Source: Mixophyes australis (taxonomy: Eukaryota > Chordata > Amphibia > Anura > Limnodynastidae). Taken from it: a DNA stretch of 64,000 nt. Every line of letters starts with the position of its first letter. Position 1 is the first letter of the stretch. Where the stretch lies: contig JAVHZZ010000005.1 in the NCBI GenBank assembly GCA_036250195.1, positions 187,156,948-187,220,947 of the forward strand, in the 5' to 3' direction. The position numbers were made by a program, and so were the translations under genes. This document shows, piece by piece, positions 44,850-56,141 of the stretch. The notes beneath the pieces are model-generated. The model was not told the DNA's origin. It saw only the letters and a list, made by a program, of their open reading frames with translations, and searched no databases.

Positions 44850-46620
44850 CCTCCGCTCCAAAAGACCCAGGCCTTGCTGAACACCCTTATAGTGTTGCAC
44901 AGGACATACCTTTCAACATTCCAGTTGTTGGGGTAAAATGCCTGACTGCCTGAACATCATATTAAAATCAGGAATGTCTTGCTGGTAAGTATGAGTTTAA
45001 TACTGATTAGAAGAAGTGCTGTATTTAAAAGACAAACATGACTGTTCAATTATCCATATACATTTAGTAATAATGTGATAAAGTGTCTCACTAAGGAGAA
45101 CCCACCCAGAAAGTATGTTTAATATCCCACTGTGTGGTGAGGGGATTCCTTAGCAGTCAGTGCACATTACACATTGAACCTGTGATGCGGCCGGGTGATC
45201 CTGCCCCTTGCTCCACCCCATGAATCCCTCAGCAGCAGTCATCAGCCACTGATCCCTCCTCTCACTAACCATTAAAAACAAATAATGAAACAGAGAAAAC
45301 CCAATGAAAAGGATACACCGTAACCGCTAGTCGGGAACTAAGGCACAGAGGGGAATGTTTAGCAGACTTTTTTCAGCTTGCATTTCCTGCCCCTAGCCCC
45401 GGACATATTCAAGTTTGTAGAAAAAGGGGAGGGGGCCCCGATAGTTCCTTCCCGTCCACCCTATGAGGGTCTGTCCTAAGAGACCATGCAACTTCTGGTG
45501 AGTATGTTGGATTGGTTTTTTTTTTCCCCTTAAACTCCAAAACGGTAATGAAGGCTCCATGTAACCCTTTCTGTGCCCCACCAGAAGCAGCGTGCTCTCC
45601 CACCAGCGGTGTGTGCTGTGCCCCGCGGGGTGTTAGACATTAGGGTTGCTGGTACTAATAGTAGTGCAAGGACAGAGCGCAGCATTAGAGGGTACATGGT
45701 CAGAGAGGAACCTCCGGGATCTCCGGCTGCCCTAATGAGGATGTGTAGCAGGGCTGTGAGGGAGGGCACACGAGAGTCTGTGCCCAATAAAGGGATTTCC
45801 GACATACGTCTCCACACAGGGACTTTCTGCAGTGACAGGAAAAAAGTAACTTTTTTTTTTTTTTTCTTGCTTGTGAGATTTTTGTTGTTGTAACTACATT
45901 ATAGTTTCACCCATCTCTAAAACGGAATCTATTACTTTTCTGAATTTTGCATTTAAAACAAATGACAAAGGGATAATTTGGTAATGCTCATCTAACAGAA
46001 GTAGATGACGTATTATAATGTAGGTATAAACTTTTTTTATTTTTATTTTTTTTAGTGAAAATTTAGAAACATTGGTAAAAATTGTCTCACGGAAATATTG
46101 TGCAAAAAAACAGATTCTTTGCAAGTGTGCAATAATTATTTTCATTTATTTAAACTGCTGACAGTTTTTTGTTTTGGTAGAAATATCCACCAAATGGTAA
46201 CTTGCACTTGTTCTGCACCAGATGTGACCTGGCGCAGGAACTGAGCCAGCTTTTTTTTGGCAATTTGTACTTAATGTTTTTTTTTATAAATATTGCACCT
46301 GATAAGCTCCTTTCAGGAGAACCAATGCCTTTTTTTTTTCCCTGTGCTGAGACTTCAAATTTAACATTTCCTACACATCCTCCTTTATAAATAGCTACCG
46401 AACACCATACTTGCATATTATTTTATTCACAAAAGGGTTTTAGAAAGGCCACTTATTGTATTGTTTGACCAGTCTAAATTTATCTGCTGACAACTGGTGT
46501 GACTGTATTGGAAAAGTGGTACAGCGATGCAGCGTGTATTGGAATCAGTTTATAGAAGAGACACCTGTATATGGGAACATCCTTAACCCCCTTAGAGTAC
46601 TTGTTCTTTAATGATCAGAT
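44850..46620. other. No gene recognised; moderately GC-rich patch at 45350-45850
   Basis: 45380-45840 is richer in CpG than its surroundings, carries a CTG then GTGAGT donor-like site at about 45499 and an AATAAA at about 45786. Both strands have ~100-aa frames without recognisable similarity. Confidence 0.3.
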
Positions 46621-46623
46621 TTA

Positions 46624-46826
46624 GGGGCAGATTCAGTTAGCTGCAAAGTGTCTCGGACCCATTCAAGAGTCACTTTCCGGACGATATTTTCGCAGAAATA
46701 TCCGCTCATTTTTCCTCGTGCCCTATAGAGATGCAGGGAAAAATGAGCGGATATTTTCATCCTAATTACGGTAAAAGTGCGCAACACGATGTTCTAAGGA
46801 ATATTGCGGCTAATTGAATCTGCCCC
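46624..46826. mobile_element. MITE-B copy (GGGGCAGATTCAGTTAGC)
   Basis: Left GGGGCAGATTCAGTTAGC, right reversed GGGGCAGATTCAATTAGCC. Inner inverted AAATATCCGCTCATTTTTCC and its complement. Confidence 0.85.
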
Positions 46827-46829
46827 ATG

Positions 46830-48180
46830 TTACTATTGCATATGCCAGTTTCCCCATGAAACTTTTTTATTTCATAAAATGTTTTTATTTAATTTTGTAA
46901 TCTACATGAGTGAATTTTATATTGATTTCCAGGAGCTAGAAATTGCTTTATTGGGGGGCTAACAACTTGTTTTCTGGATATTAAAAAGGGAACACCAGGA
47001 AATTTATGGAAACACCCTACACGTTTCACATTGATTCCCAGTGTTATGTTTTCACAAAATTAGAGCATCCCCAGAATTGTTCCCCCGAAGTATAACACGT
47101 TTGCTCTCCTGGGTATAAATATTTGTACTTTTAGACAACAATTGACAGTGTTGTAAGAACAGGAACATAGTTTAATTTTAAATTATTTTTTGACATACGG
47201 TATGCTTTGATTGCTCATAGGTGGGAGTCAGGGGCTAGATGGCCAGTAGTGGCTGTACAGAATTTAGGGGATTGTTGCCATTTTTAAGTTTGGAACAACA
47301 GTCTGTTTCACATTCATTCATTTTTGTATGTGGGTGACAAAGACTTGTGCTGGGGAATTAGTGGGGGAGGGGATCTGCCAATTTTTTTATTCATTTTTAT
47401 AAATATATATACTTTTTTTTTTCTTATTTATTTGATTCTTTTTAATTAAAGCTATACTACCACCTACTTCAATACATTTTGCAAATTCGCTCCTTACCCT
47501 AGTCGGACCCTGGTGTCTGCTCAGCAGCTGTTTTACAGGGACTTTGCCATTTTTGTGATTTAGAAATGGTACATTGCTGTGCAAGGGGGTTTCAGAGGAA
47601 TAGCCATTCAGAAGATGCAATCCCTTGATTGCAGCTTCTGAGTGGTACTCCTGATCACCCTCTCCTCTCCCACCTCACCCCTGCAGTGTTACACAGTCCT
47701 GTTTTTTGGCCAGTGCTGTAAGAAGGACCACAGAACTCTTGTACAAGTTTTCCTGCTATGGGGAAAAAAGGGTTAGCAAAATTTAATCTGTAACTTTTTT
47801 TTTCTAGAAGTGCTGAGGAACCTATTTCAGGTCGCCCACTCGCATTGGCATTGTAAAATCATTTGTGTGACACATGCCAGCTAACAATAACTAATGCCCT
47901 GCCCTTCTTGAGGGCTTGCTTATACAGAAACCCTACTTTAAGCAGGCTCCTTCTGCATTCGGTAACATACCGTTTATATTAGTTGCTATTTTTTAATGGA
48001 CATTTGCTTTGGAACCATGTCAAATGGCTTCTGTGGAGCACCACCGGAAACATGACCCCCTTAAATCCAGTCTAGCTGGGGTGTAAGAATGTTGTACATG
48101 TTAATCAGTAGATTAACATTAAGAGCATGTTAATAGGATAACCATTTTATTCACAGCCTAAAACATGAAAAACAATGCAT
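46830..48180. other. No gene recognised
   Basis: AT-rich with T runs. Confidence 0.35.
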
Positions 48181-48181
48181 T

Positions 48182-48365
48182 GGGGGGAATTCAATTCCCC
48201 CCCCCCCCCCCCCCCCCCAAAGTACAGCACCGTTAAAACTTTTACCGTTATTACGGTAAGTTTAGCCCAGCTTTTTTTTTCACAGCCCAGGGAGCTGCGA
48301 ACAAAAAGCCGGCTTTCTAACTACCGTAATAACGGTATTTACGAGCACTATTACCGATGTGTGCA
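48182..48365. mobile_element. MITE-B copy with embedded poly-C run
   Basis: GGGGGGAATTCAATTCC, then a ~20-nt C run, then TTTTACCGTTATTACGGTAA and a later inverted CTACCGTAATAACGGTA. Right end eroded. Confidence 0.7.
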
Positions 48366-48369
48366 AATG

Positions 48370-49535
48370 AAGGGGAAAAAAAATCATTACAATTTGTGTA
48401 CTTGTGCAAAAAATGGGAAACAAAAATACATGCAGTGCTTGTCCTTCTGCCTCCCCCCAAGGATTGTAAAGTACAAAAAAATAGGGAGACCTACAAATAC
48501 AGTACTAACATATGGTTGGTCCATGCCCCCCTTGTGTACCTTAACAAAGCACAGAAAAGTCATGGCAAAATTACCAGTGTGCCTTTGCCCTTATGGAAAT
48601 ATACATCCCAGCTCTGGCGTGAAATACTTTTCCAGGAAATGGAATAGAAGTGGCTCAGGTTTAAGAAAAGCACATCAGTGTTGACCATACTGTCCACATC
48701 CTTGGGGAGAAAAGGCTTCCACGTAACTATCCACTTGTCTCCTAGCAACTAGTGATGATGTCCGGCTTCTCTGACCCCTGTGCACACCACAGCTCATTAC
48801 ACCGTATACATAGTTGCCAACATTTGAAAATAAGTTCTTGGGACACTTGCTAGTGGGAAAGTTCATGTAAGCATTGTCCACACCGTACAGTCTAAGTGGA
48901 TCTTCATGCACTGCAGCTCCAATCATGTTTACTAATCATTGTTATACTCTACTGTTATGTATTCTATTTTTTTTGCTTTAATAAATATTAACGTAGAAGC
49001 TCCATTAAATAAAAACAAATAGCAATTGTAGTGATTGAAATATTTGAAAGTGAGGATATTTTCAGGGAAAGACATTCCCAGGGGCAAACCTTGGAATCAT
49101 GGATCTGTCTTTGGAAATTACAGGCAGTTGGCAACTGTCTTATTTGCATTGCATAGCAAAAGCTTGTAAACTATCCTAATTTACTTGTTGTAATTTTGAC
49201 TATTTATGCCAGTGCAGTTTTGATGAAATATCTTTTTATACATTTTACCTTGTGAGTTTAGGTTGAAATGTATCATCAACAGCAGCACTTGATTGATACT
49301 AATTAGTTTTTGGACATATGACTCCTTCAAGCTCTCTGAGTCCCAACAATGCCTTCCTAACACTAGTCACTTACAGTACTTGATTCCCATATGATAAAGA
49401 ATGCACACATAACGCAACATACAATTGTTTCAAGTTATCATGGTGCATTTTTAAAAGTGGTATTGTGTTTGCTTGATAGCCATCTTGACAATTTTACTCA
49501 ATTAAAGCACAAAATGTTTTTTTCATTATGTCCTT
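48370..49535. other. No gene recognised
   Basis: The 169-aa frame at 48175-48684 begins inside a MITE and shows no family similarity. Confidence 0.35.
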
Positions 49536-49544
49536 GCTGGAGAA

Positions 49545-49706
49545 AAGAACTGCGGGTTTGAAAAAGGGGAGATGTTGCCTATAGCAACCAATCAGATTCC
49601 AGCTATCATTTATTTAGTACATTCTATAAAATGACAGCTAACATCTGATTGGTTGCTATAGGCAACATCTCCCCTTTTTCAAACCCGCAGTTTAGTAAAT
49701 ATACCC
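49545..49706. mobile_element. Fold-back MITE-D copy 2
   Basis: Arms share CTGCGGGTTTGAAAAAGG, then TTGCCTATAGCAACCAATC; right terminus TTTAGTAAATATACCC. Left terminus eroded. Confidence 0.85.
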
Positions 49707-49934
49707 ACTAGTCTATTATATGTTTTGCTTTAATGAGTATTGCTTTATATAAAGTTTAGGTGAAACATTAACATTCTCCCACATTTTTCTTGTGCAAATG
49801 TTGCCACTCATATTTGGAGCGCAATCCCTTGTATGTGATTGGTTGGATCTAGTAACTAATTCTGTTTAAAAATCAACTAACAGTTGGTGGAAAAAGTTGA
49901 GTCAGAAGGTGAACCTTTGCCTACGGTATGGTAC

Positions 49935-50252
49935 CAGTGGTGGATCCAGGGGGGGGGGCGATCGGGGCGATCGCCCCCCCCCAGCAGGGGCTTGCTGCCG
50001 GCGGCTGCACATTATGTGCAGGTCCATTCAGCAGTGACAGGCAGGGCCAGCGTGCTGCCCGGCCGCTCTGATTGTGTTTTAAACACACAATCAGAGCATC
50101 CGGGCAGCACACTGTCCCTGCCTGTCACTGCTGAACAGACCTGCACATAGTATGCAGCCACCGGCAGCCTCAGATGTCAAAAAGGGGGCGGGGCCTAAAT
50201 CGCCCCCCCCCTACATCGCCTCGGGTAGTAGTATTCTCTAGATCCGCCCCTG
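49935..50252. mobile_element. hAT MITE, 318 bp, perfect TSD TATGGTAC
   Basis: TIR CAGTGGTGGATCCAG / reversed CAGGGGCGGATCTAG. TATGGTAC at 49927-49934 and 50253-50260. GC-rich fold-back interior (CACAATCAGAGC arms) with G runs that hold GGCGATCG motifs. Confidence 0.93.
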
Positions 50253-50264
50253 TATGGTACAGAG

Positions 50265-51375
50265 TTGGCACTTCCATTACCCTGACTCCCCACCTGAAGC
50301 AGGACAAGCTGAGAAGAGCCCTTGTGATTGTCAGCACAGAGCTGGTTGCTATTTGTTGGAGAAGATATGCATTTTTTTTGTGTTCTTCGCTATTGGTCTT
50401 GAGAGTAAGGCCTTGTACTTAGAGGCATTTATTTTAAAATGATGAATAATGGTACAATCTTTCCAATGCATATTTGTATGGTTAACAAAATAGGTAGAAT
50501 GATGACCTCCATTGTCGAGTTTGTGGGGTCACCGTACAACAATGTAGCCAGCCATACAGCAAGGCAGTCAGGCTTTTCAGGTGCCAAACAGATCAATGCA
50601 ATTTGACCATCCACATGTGTTGCCAAATCATTCCGTATCCCAGTTGTTCACGTATAAAATTAGATTCTATATCCAGATATTGTGGTATTCTATTTACAGA
50701 TTCTGCACAACAATGTATGTGTGCAGAAAAGGTTGTATGCATGAACTTTGTTTCTTACATAGGCCCGTTTGAATCCACAGTCTTCCTGTACCAATTCATC
50801 AGAAGCCTCACATCACTACTCTGTGCTGCTTCTGCTGCCTTAGATATTAAAAGCCCTCTTCATACAGAATTTATGTTCTGTATTCTACAATAGATATAGT
50901 CATCACTCTTTGGAAGTAGACAAATCACTATTGTGAAGATTTTATGATGGTGTTCTCTTCTATCTATTTGTAATTTTAAGCACTGTATTTTCTTTTTAAA
51001 TATGACTTTTTGGCGAAGCCATAATTAGAAACTATATTAAATTTCTAATGGAGTGATGGTAAAGGTAAGATCACTACACCCAATAATGACACATGCACCT
51101 CTGAACACATGGCTTTCAACCTGTTAAACACCATCTCCCCTTCTGGCTCCTTTACCCTGCTGCACATGCTTTTTTAAAAAAAAAAAAAAAAAAGACAAAA
51201 CCTTTTACTCAACTTTAACAGAGCGTTCCATGATTTTTATTTTACAGCATTTCTGCAGTATTGTGTACTTAGTCCCCATTAAAGTTTGTCAGAAATTTTA
51301 TTTGTGTTGTGTACAGGTCCATTCACTTACGTTATTTTTGGGGATATCCGTGTTAAAGGGTCTGAGTACTTAGCA
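50265..51375. other. No gene recognised
   Basis: Poly-A run at 51176-51193; short frames only. Confidence 0.35.
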
Positions 51376-51419
51376 GAGCTCTCACTAGACATTGTAGTGC
51401 CTTGGGCAAGAGAGAACTC

Positions 51420-51725
51420 TGGTCCCTCCCCCTCCTGCATCTTGGTGTGAGACATCCTATGGTGGGGATGTGCCCTGCCTCCGTCCCCCTCTGTTGTCTT
51501 CAGCCCCTTATCCCTCCCTCTGTCCCTCTCTGTTGTCTTCAGCCCCTTCTCCCTCCCTCTGTCGCCTCTGTTCACTTCATTCAGCCCCTTTCCCCTCTGT
51601 TCTCTTCATTCAGCCCCTTCTCCCTCTCTCATCTCTCAGTCCCCCTCTGTTCTCTTCAGCCCCCTCTTCCTCCCTCCTCCCCCCCCCCCCCTCTCTGATC
51701 TCTTCTGCCCCTTTTCCCTACCCCT
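51420..51725. repeat. Polypyrimidine minisatellite
   Basis: Repeats of CCCTCTGTTCTCTTCAGCCC type, ~35-45 bp, almost pure C/T on the plus strand. Confidence 0.75.
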
Positions 51726-51948
51726 CTATTTTCTATAGCTTAGACATATAGTGGGCAGCAGTTGCACCTCTTCGGGCTTGCACCCTAGGTGATTGCACTG
51801 CCCTCATTACTGTAGTACTATAGTAATACCTCAGTCTCCTTACAGTATCCTCATGTTTTGTTAAGCTTAACATCAGCTTGATCCTTACAACTTAACGATA
51901 TATAATAATTTCCCATGTTAGTAAAATGCATTTTATTCGTAAAATATA

Positions 51949-52126
51949 GGGGCATATTCAATTAGCTTTCCAGTATTGCCGGTAATAGGGTACCGCAATA
52001 ACGCGGATTTTCGTACGCAACCCTATGGGCTGTAAACGAAAATCCACGTTATTGCGGTACCGCGGATTGACTTCGCGGCCCGTTCCGGTGCGATCCCGCG
52101 AACCGGAAAGCTAATTGAATATGCCC
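51949..52126. mobile_element. MITE-B copy, long fold-back
   Basis: GGGGCATATTCAATTAGC at left, reversed GGGCATATTCAATTAGC at right; inner arms with AACGCGGATTTTCGT and its complement. Flanking TATA on both sides (51945-51948, 52127-52130). Confidence 0.88.
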
Positions 52127-52159
52127 TATAGTGTTGTCCGGGGGCAGTTAATTCATGCT

Positions 52160-52292
52160 AAGTGTCATTCAGAGCAGGACCTTCTTGCCTCTCTGTTACC
52201 TAGTGATTTTTATTACTGTGTTTGTTTCCCATTGCAGAGCGCTGCGGAATATGTTGACGCTATATAAATAGATATTGATGATGATACAGGCA
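52160..52292 (+). mobile_element. L2-type LINE 3' tail
   Basis: AGCAGGACCTTCTTGCCTC, GAGCGCTGCGGAATATGTTG, CGCTATATAAATAGATATTG. Confidence 0.75.
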
Positions 52293-52399
52293 GCCACTGA
52301 ATAAGCCCCACTCATTGTGGAGACTATTGTTAATAGTAAAATTGTTGTTAGGACAGTTTAGGCCTGCGTATATCTATCCAGGGTCATCTAATAGCTGGG

Positions 52400-52590
52400 C
52401 AGTGGCGCACGCAGGGGGGGGGGGTTTCTGAGTCTCTAGAAACCCCCCCCTGCGCTAACTAAGTGGCCACTGTCCTATACAGCAGCCGCGGCGCTGTCAA
52501 AGAAGCGTCCGCGGCGGTGCTGTATTGTATACAGCACCGCCGCAGACGCTTCTTAGACAGCGCCGCGGCTGCTGTATAGGACAGCGCTGG
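52400..52590. repeat. GC-rich fold-back (hAT-like left end CAGTGGCGCACGCAGG)
   Basis: 52470-52584 forms near-perfect arms of about 56 bp (CTGTCCTATACAGCAGCCGC and its complement) around TTGTATAC. Strongly CpG-rich. Right terminus not found. Confidence 0.75.
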
Positions 52591-52599
52591 CGAAACGGA

Positions 52600-54450
52600 G
52601 CTGCTGCGCCGCTGCCGGGACTATTCCTAGATTCCAGAAACCTCTCTAATTGATGCCAGTTTTTGCTAGAAAGCAGAGGTTTGCATTCATGTTCCTAATT
52701 CTTATTGATATGAGCCACAAATGCCTTCTAGTTTGTTTAAATGTGTTGCTGAACAAGAGATAAAAAAAAAAAAACCCTCTGCCATGGACATGCAATTTCT
52801 TTTGCAAATTGTTTCCACTTAACGGTATAGACTCAAAAGACTTATAATTATTTGTGTTGGGATCATTATTCTTCAGAAAATGTAACCTTATTTCAAACAA
52901 AAACATGAATTGCGTGACCCTTGAAATCCCCCCTCTATAGGCCCCTCAGTTCAGAGCGTCAGGTTAGGGGAAGCAATGCTAGGAGTGCACAGAGGGGAGG
53001 GGGATGCCCAATGACGTCATCTCGGAAAGCTTAATAGACAGTGGGCAGGGCCAGACAGATCCCCTGACAGCCCCCTCCACCACCGAATCACATGACTGAA
53101 TCCCTGCCAAAAGCTTTCATAGTGTCAGACTGCAAATGCAGTCGTTCCCCCACCTCCCCCAGCACAAACACAATGCTTCTAGACTTGGTGTCATTACAGA
53201 GCAAGGTCACTAATATGGACAACCTTGCATGCAATTTTACTTTTCTCTAAAGCAAGCTATTTTGCAAAACTTTAAATGTCCTTTCAAAACATGTCGTCAA
53301 ATATATATGCTACTGGAAATGGCTTCCCAATATTAATATTATTTAATATTTCTTGATAATGTAACATTACTAAATGTATTTAAAAAGACATGCCTGTGAA
53401 AAAAAGTGTTGTTTTATTATAGTTTATGCTTCTACATACAAGGTAGCATCTTGTAGACATTGTTACAAACGTTTAATGGTTTGTCTGAAGATTGTATTGA
53501 TTTGTAGTTGCTCTTTGTTGGAGTCCACTGTACTCCCGCAAGAGTCTGGTTCAAGCAACAAAGGTAGGATTGAGATCAACTCAGTAATTTTGATAAAGAA
53601 CCTATAGTTTAGAATGCAGTTGGGAACAAGTTCCAAAGCATAGGAATATTTTCTTATTAAAACTGTAAAAACAAACTTTATTGTACTTGGGAAATTCATT
53701 TACAAATAAAAATATATATTATGGTCTCAGTACCTTAGTTTTCCTTTTATTTGCAAATGTGGAACTATTTTAATTTATTTAGAAAGTGCTAGCATATGCA
53801 CCTGCTCTATATATAATATGGATTCACCCAGACAAGGGTCTTTTCAAACAGTTATTACTATGGCACATAATTCATTCATGTTGACATGGACAGTATGTAA
53901 GTGCAGCATGGCATAGAAATCAATATATCCCAAGCCAGCAGTGATATATTCCTTTTCGCTTTCCATTTGGAATGCAGCATAGCACTTTCTGAAAAGCAAA
54001 TGCTTAGGGAGACAAAGCAGACACACAGATATGCACACTAACAATATAGGAAGATACTTTGAAAAAGCTTTGCACGTAGGAACGCTGCCAAATGCTGAAA
54101 ATTGTTGATGAGTTAGCTACCGAACTATACAGGAATTTAAACCATGGTTTTTGAAAAGTAATGTTTTTAGGGAACCCTTAAAACTACTGACTGCCAGTAA
54201 ACAATTTCACTGAAATAAAGTAGCGTGCCATGATTATGGCCTAATCAGGATATTTAGGAAAATAACTTATAAATGTGGTCATGATCACATCCAAAAAATA
54301 TGAGTTGTTTTAGAACATTGCTACCAGCAAGTCACTGTGTTTAAGTAAACAAGGGGTTATTGTATGTTCAAGTATACTTCTGAAGCCTGTTTTTTGTTGC
54401 CTAGTTTGGTTTGTTTATTCAGAGATGCCTGATGTCACAAGTGGACAGTC
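52600..54450. other. No gene recognised
   Basis: 52920-53160 is GC-richer and contains a TGACGTCA CRE-type octamer at about 53002-53020. No coding support. Confidence 0.3.
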
Positions 54451-54452
54451 AA

Positions 54453-54597
54453 CTATCATCATCAACATTTATTTATATAGGGCCAACAAATTCCGCAGCA
54501 CTTTACAATAGGGAACAAACGCAGTAATAAAACAATACTGAGTAATGCAGACATACAGAGAGGTAAGAAGGCCCTGCTCACAAGCTTACAATTTATG
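54453..54597 (-). mobile_element. L2-type LINE 3' tail
   Basis: Minus strand: GTGAGCAGGGCCTTCTTACC, TGCTGCGGAATTTGTTGGCC, TATATAAATAAATGTTGATG. Confidence 0.8.
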
Positions 54598-55482
54598 GGA
54601 ACTATAGTTTGTTTCCCAGACCACAGATGGTAATAGAATGGAGAACCCACTAAGTGCAGTCACATTCCCTAAGGGAAAAATACATTAAAATCAATTGTTT
54701 TAATAATCCATGTTTGTGGAGATCTCTATACAAATTTGTAACCAGTGAAACTAGCCCCATAAGGAAAGTATAGAGATAATGATACTGAGTCATTAAGGAG
54801 CATATCCTGCGAATGTGTGCGTATCATCAGCACAATATACACTGTGCATGCTTAGAACCACAGCGTGAAGACTCTTATTACAGTCAACGATTTAGGGGAG
54901 TGAACGGGGTGGGGATTGGGCAGATTCACATAGGCAATATACAGTAAGGGCGTTCCCTTGCAGCCACGTCCAAATCAAACTCAAGCGCACACAGAAGTAC
55001 ACTTATTTTCTGCCGTATCTTTTGCTCCAACTGGGAGGCTAGTATAAGTTCCGAATACTAGTGCTGACGGCTGAATATGTATGTATGTATGTATGTATGT
55101 GACCGTGTTTGCTAGGTGCAACTGTAAAAATGTATTTTATGTACAGTAGACATTAATGACAGCCTAATGTTTTTCCAAGGGAAAAAAAATATATATTTCA
55201 AAAAAACAAAACAATTTTTTAAAACACTCCCATGTATAATCTAAATACTTATATTTATTGACAGGTAACATTAATTGCTTAATATTTTTTTTTTTTTTTT
55301 TCTCGACATTCTTTTGAAATTTTATGTTTCACATAGGCATTGCACGTATCCTGCAGTGTCTGTTCTAGTAGAGCAGAGCAGACCTACACCTGTAGTCATC
55401 ACCTCGTGTATCTTCAGGTCCGTTCCTTGACTTTGAGAGTATGTTGAGCCGATTTACTTGTGGTTTAAAACAAACGCACGAT

Positions 55483-55805
55483 GGACCTGAGCATCATTAA
55501 GGAGAGCAAAGCATAAAAAAAAGAGTAACTTTGAATCTGGACAAAACCATGTTGCATTGGAGGGGGAAGTTAAACTTAAAATGTAGGCACATATTTATAG
55601 TTGGGGTAGGGCATGTCCTAGTTCAACTTTAAATTTCAGTGTAAAAATAAAGCTATCAAGTATTTGTATGCTACATGAAAAAACAGCCTGTATATTATCT
55701 TATGTGCAAAATAAATTTATTTGCACCCCTTCCATTGTAACATGGTTTGTCCCAGAGAACATTTACTCCTTTTTCTTGCCTTACTTTCCTTAATGACTCG
55801 GGCCC
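55483..55805. mobile_element. MITE-A copy 5, TSD GAT
   Basis: Left GGACCTGAGCATCATTAAGG, right reversed GGGCCCGAGTCATTAAGG. GAT at 55480-55482 and 55806-55808, inserted near the right end of the F2 element. Confidence 0.88.
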
Positions 55806-56138
55806 GATGCGTTCAGTATGCGTGCCTTAATGACTCGGGCCCGATGCGTTCAGTATGCGTGCCTTAATGACTCGGGCCCGATGCGTTCAGTATGCGTGCC
55901 TTAATGACTCGGGCCCGATGCGTTCAGTATGCGTGCCTTAATGACTCGGGCCCGATGCGTTCAGTATGCGTGCCTTAATGACTCTGGCCCGATGCGTTCA
56001 GTATGCGTGTCTTAATGACTCTGGCCCGATGCGTTTAGTATGCGTGCCTTAATGACTCGGGCCCGATGCGTTCAGTATGCGTGCCTTAATGACTCTGGCC
56101 CGTTGCGTTCAGTATGCGTGCCTTAATGACTCGGGCCC
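55788..56138. repeat. 37-bp minisatellite, nine full units plus an 18-bp partial
   Basis: Unit: CCTTAATGACTCGGGCCC followed by GATGCGTTCAGTATGCGTG. Unit starts 55788, 55825, 55862, 55899, 55936, 55973, 56010, 56047, 56084; the partial at 56121-56138 is the original F2 end. Units 1-5 and 8 are identical; 6, 7 and 9 carry point changes. Confidence 0.97.
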
Positions 56139-56141
56139 AAT

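Larger units (their letters stand above)
54781..56138. mobile_element. F2-family DNA element, copy 2, TSD AAT
   Basis: Left end eroded (GATACTGAGTCATTAAGG), right end reversed GGGCCCGAGTCATTAAGG. AAT at 54778-54780 and 56139-56141. A (GTAT)n run at 55077-55100. Holds a MITE-A (55483-55805), and its last 37 bp are tandemly amplified. No ORF. Confidence 0.8.

Noticed and set aside
45573..45893. 106-aa plus-strand frame in a GC-richer patch
   Set aside because: A competing frame of similar length overlaps on the other strand; no family similarity, tail is low complexity.
48175..48684. 169-aa plus-strand frame
   Set aside because: Begins in a poly-C-containing MITE and continues into unassigned sequence with no domain.
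55788..56138. Regular 37-bp repeats as a CRISPR array
   Set aside because: Units are contiguous with no variable spacers, in a vertebrate transposon context.
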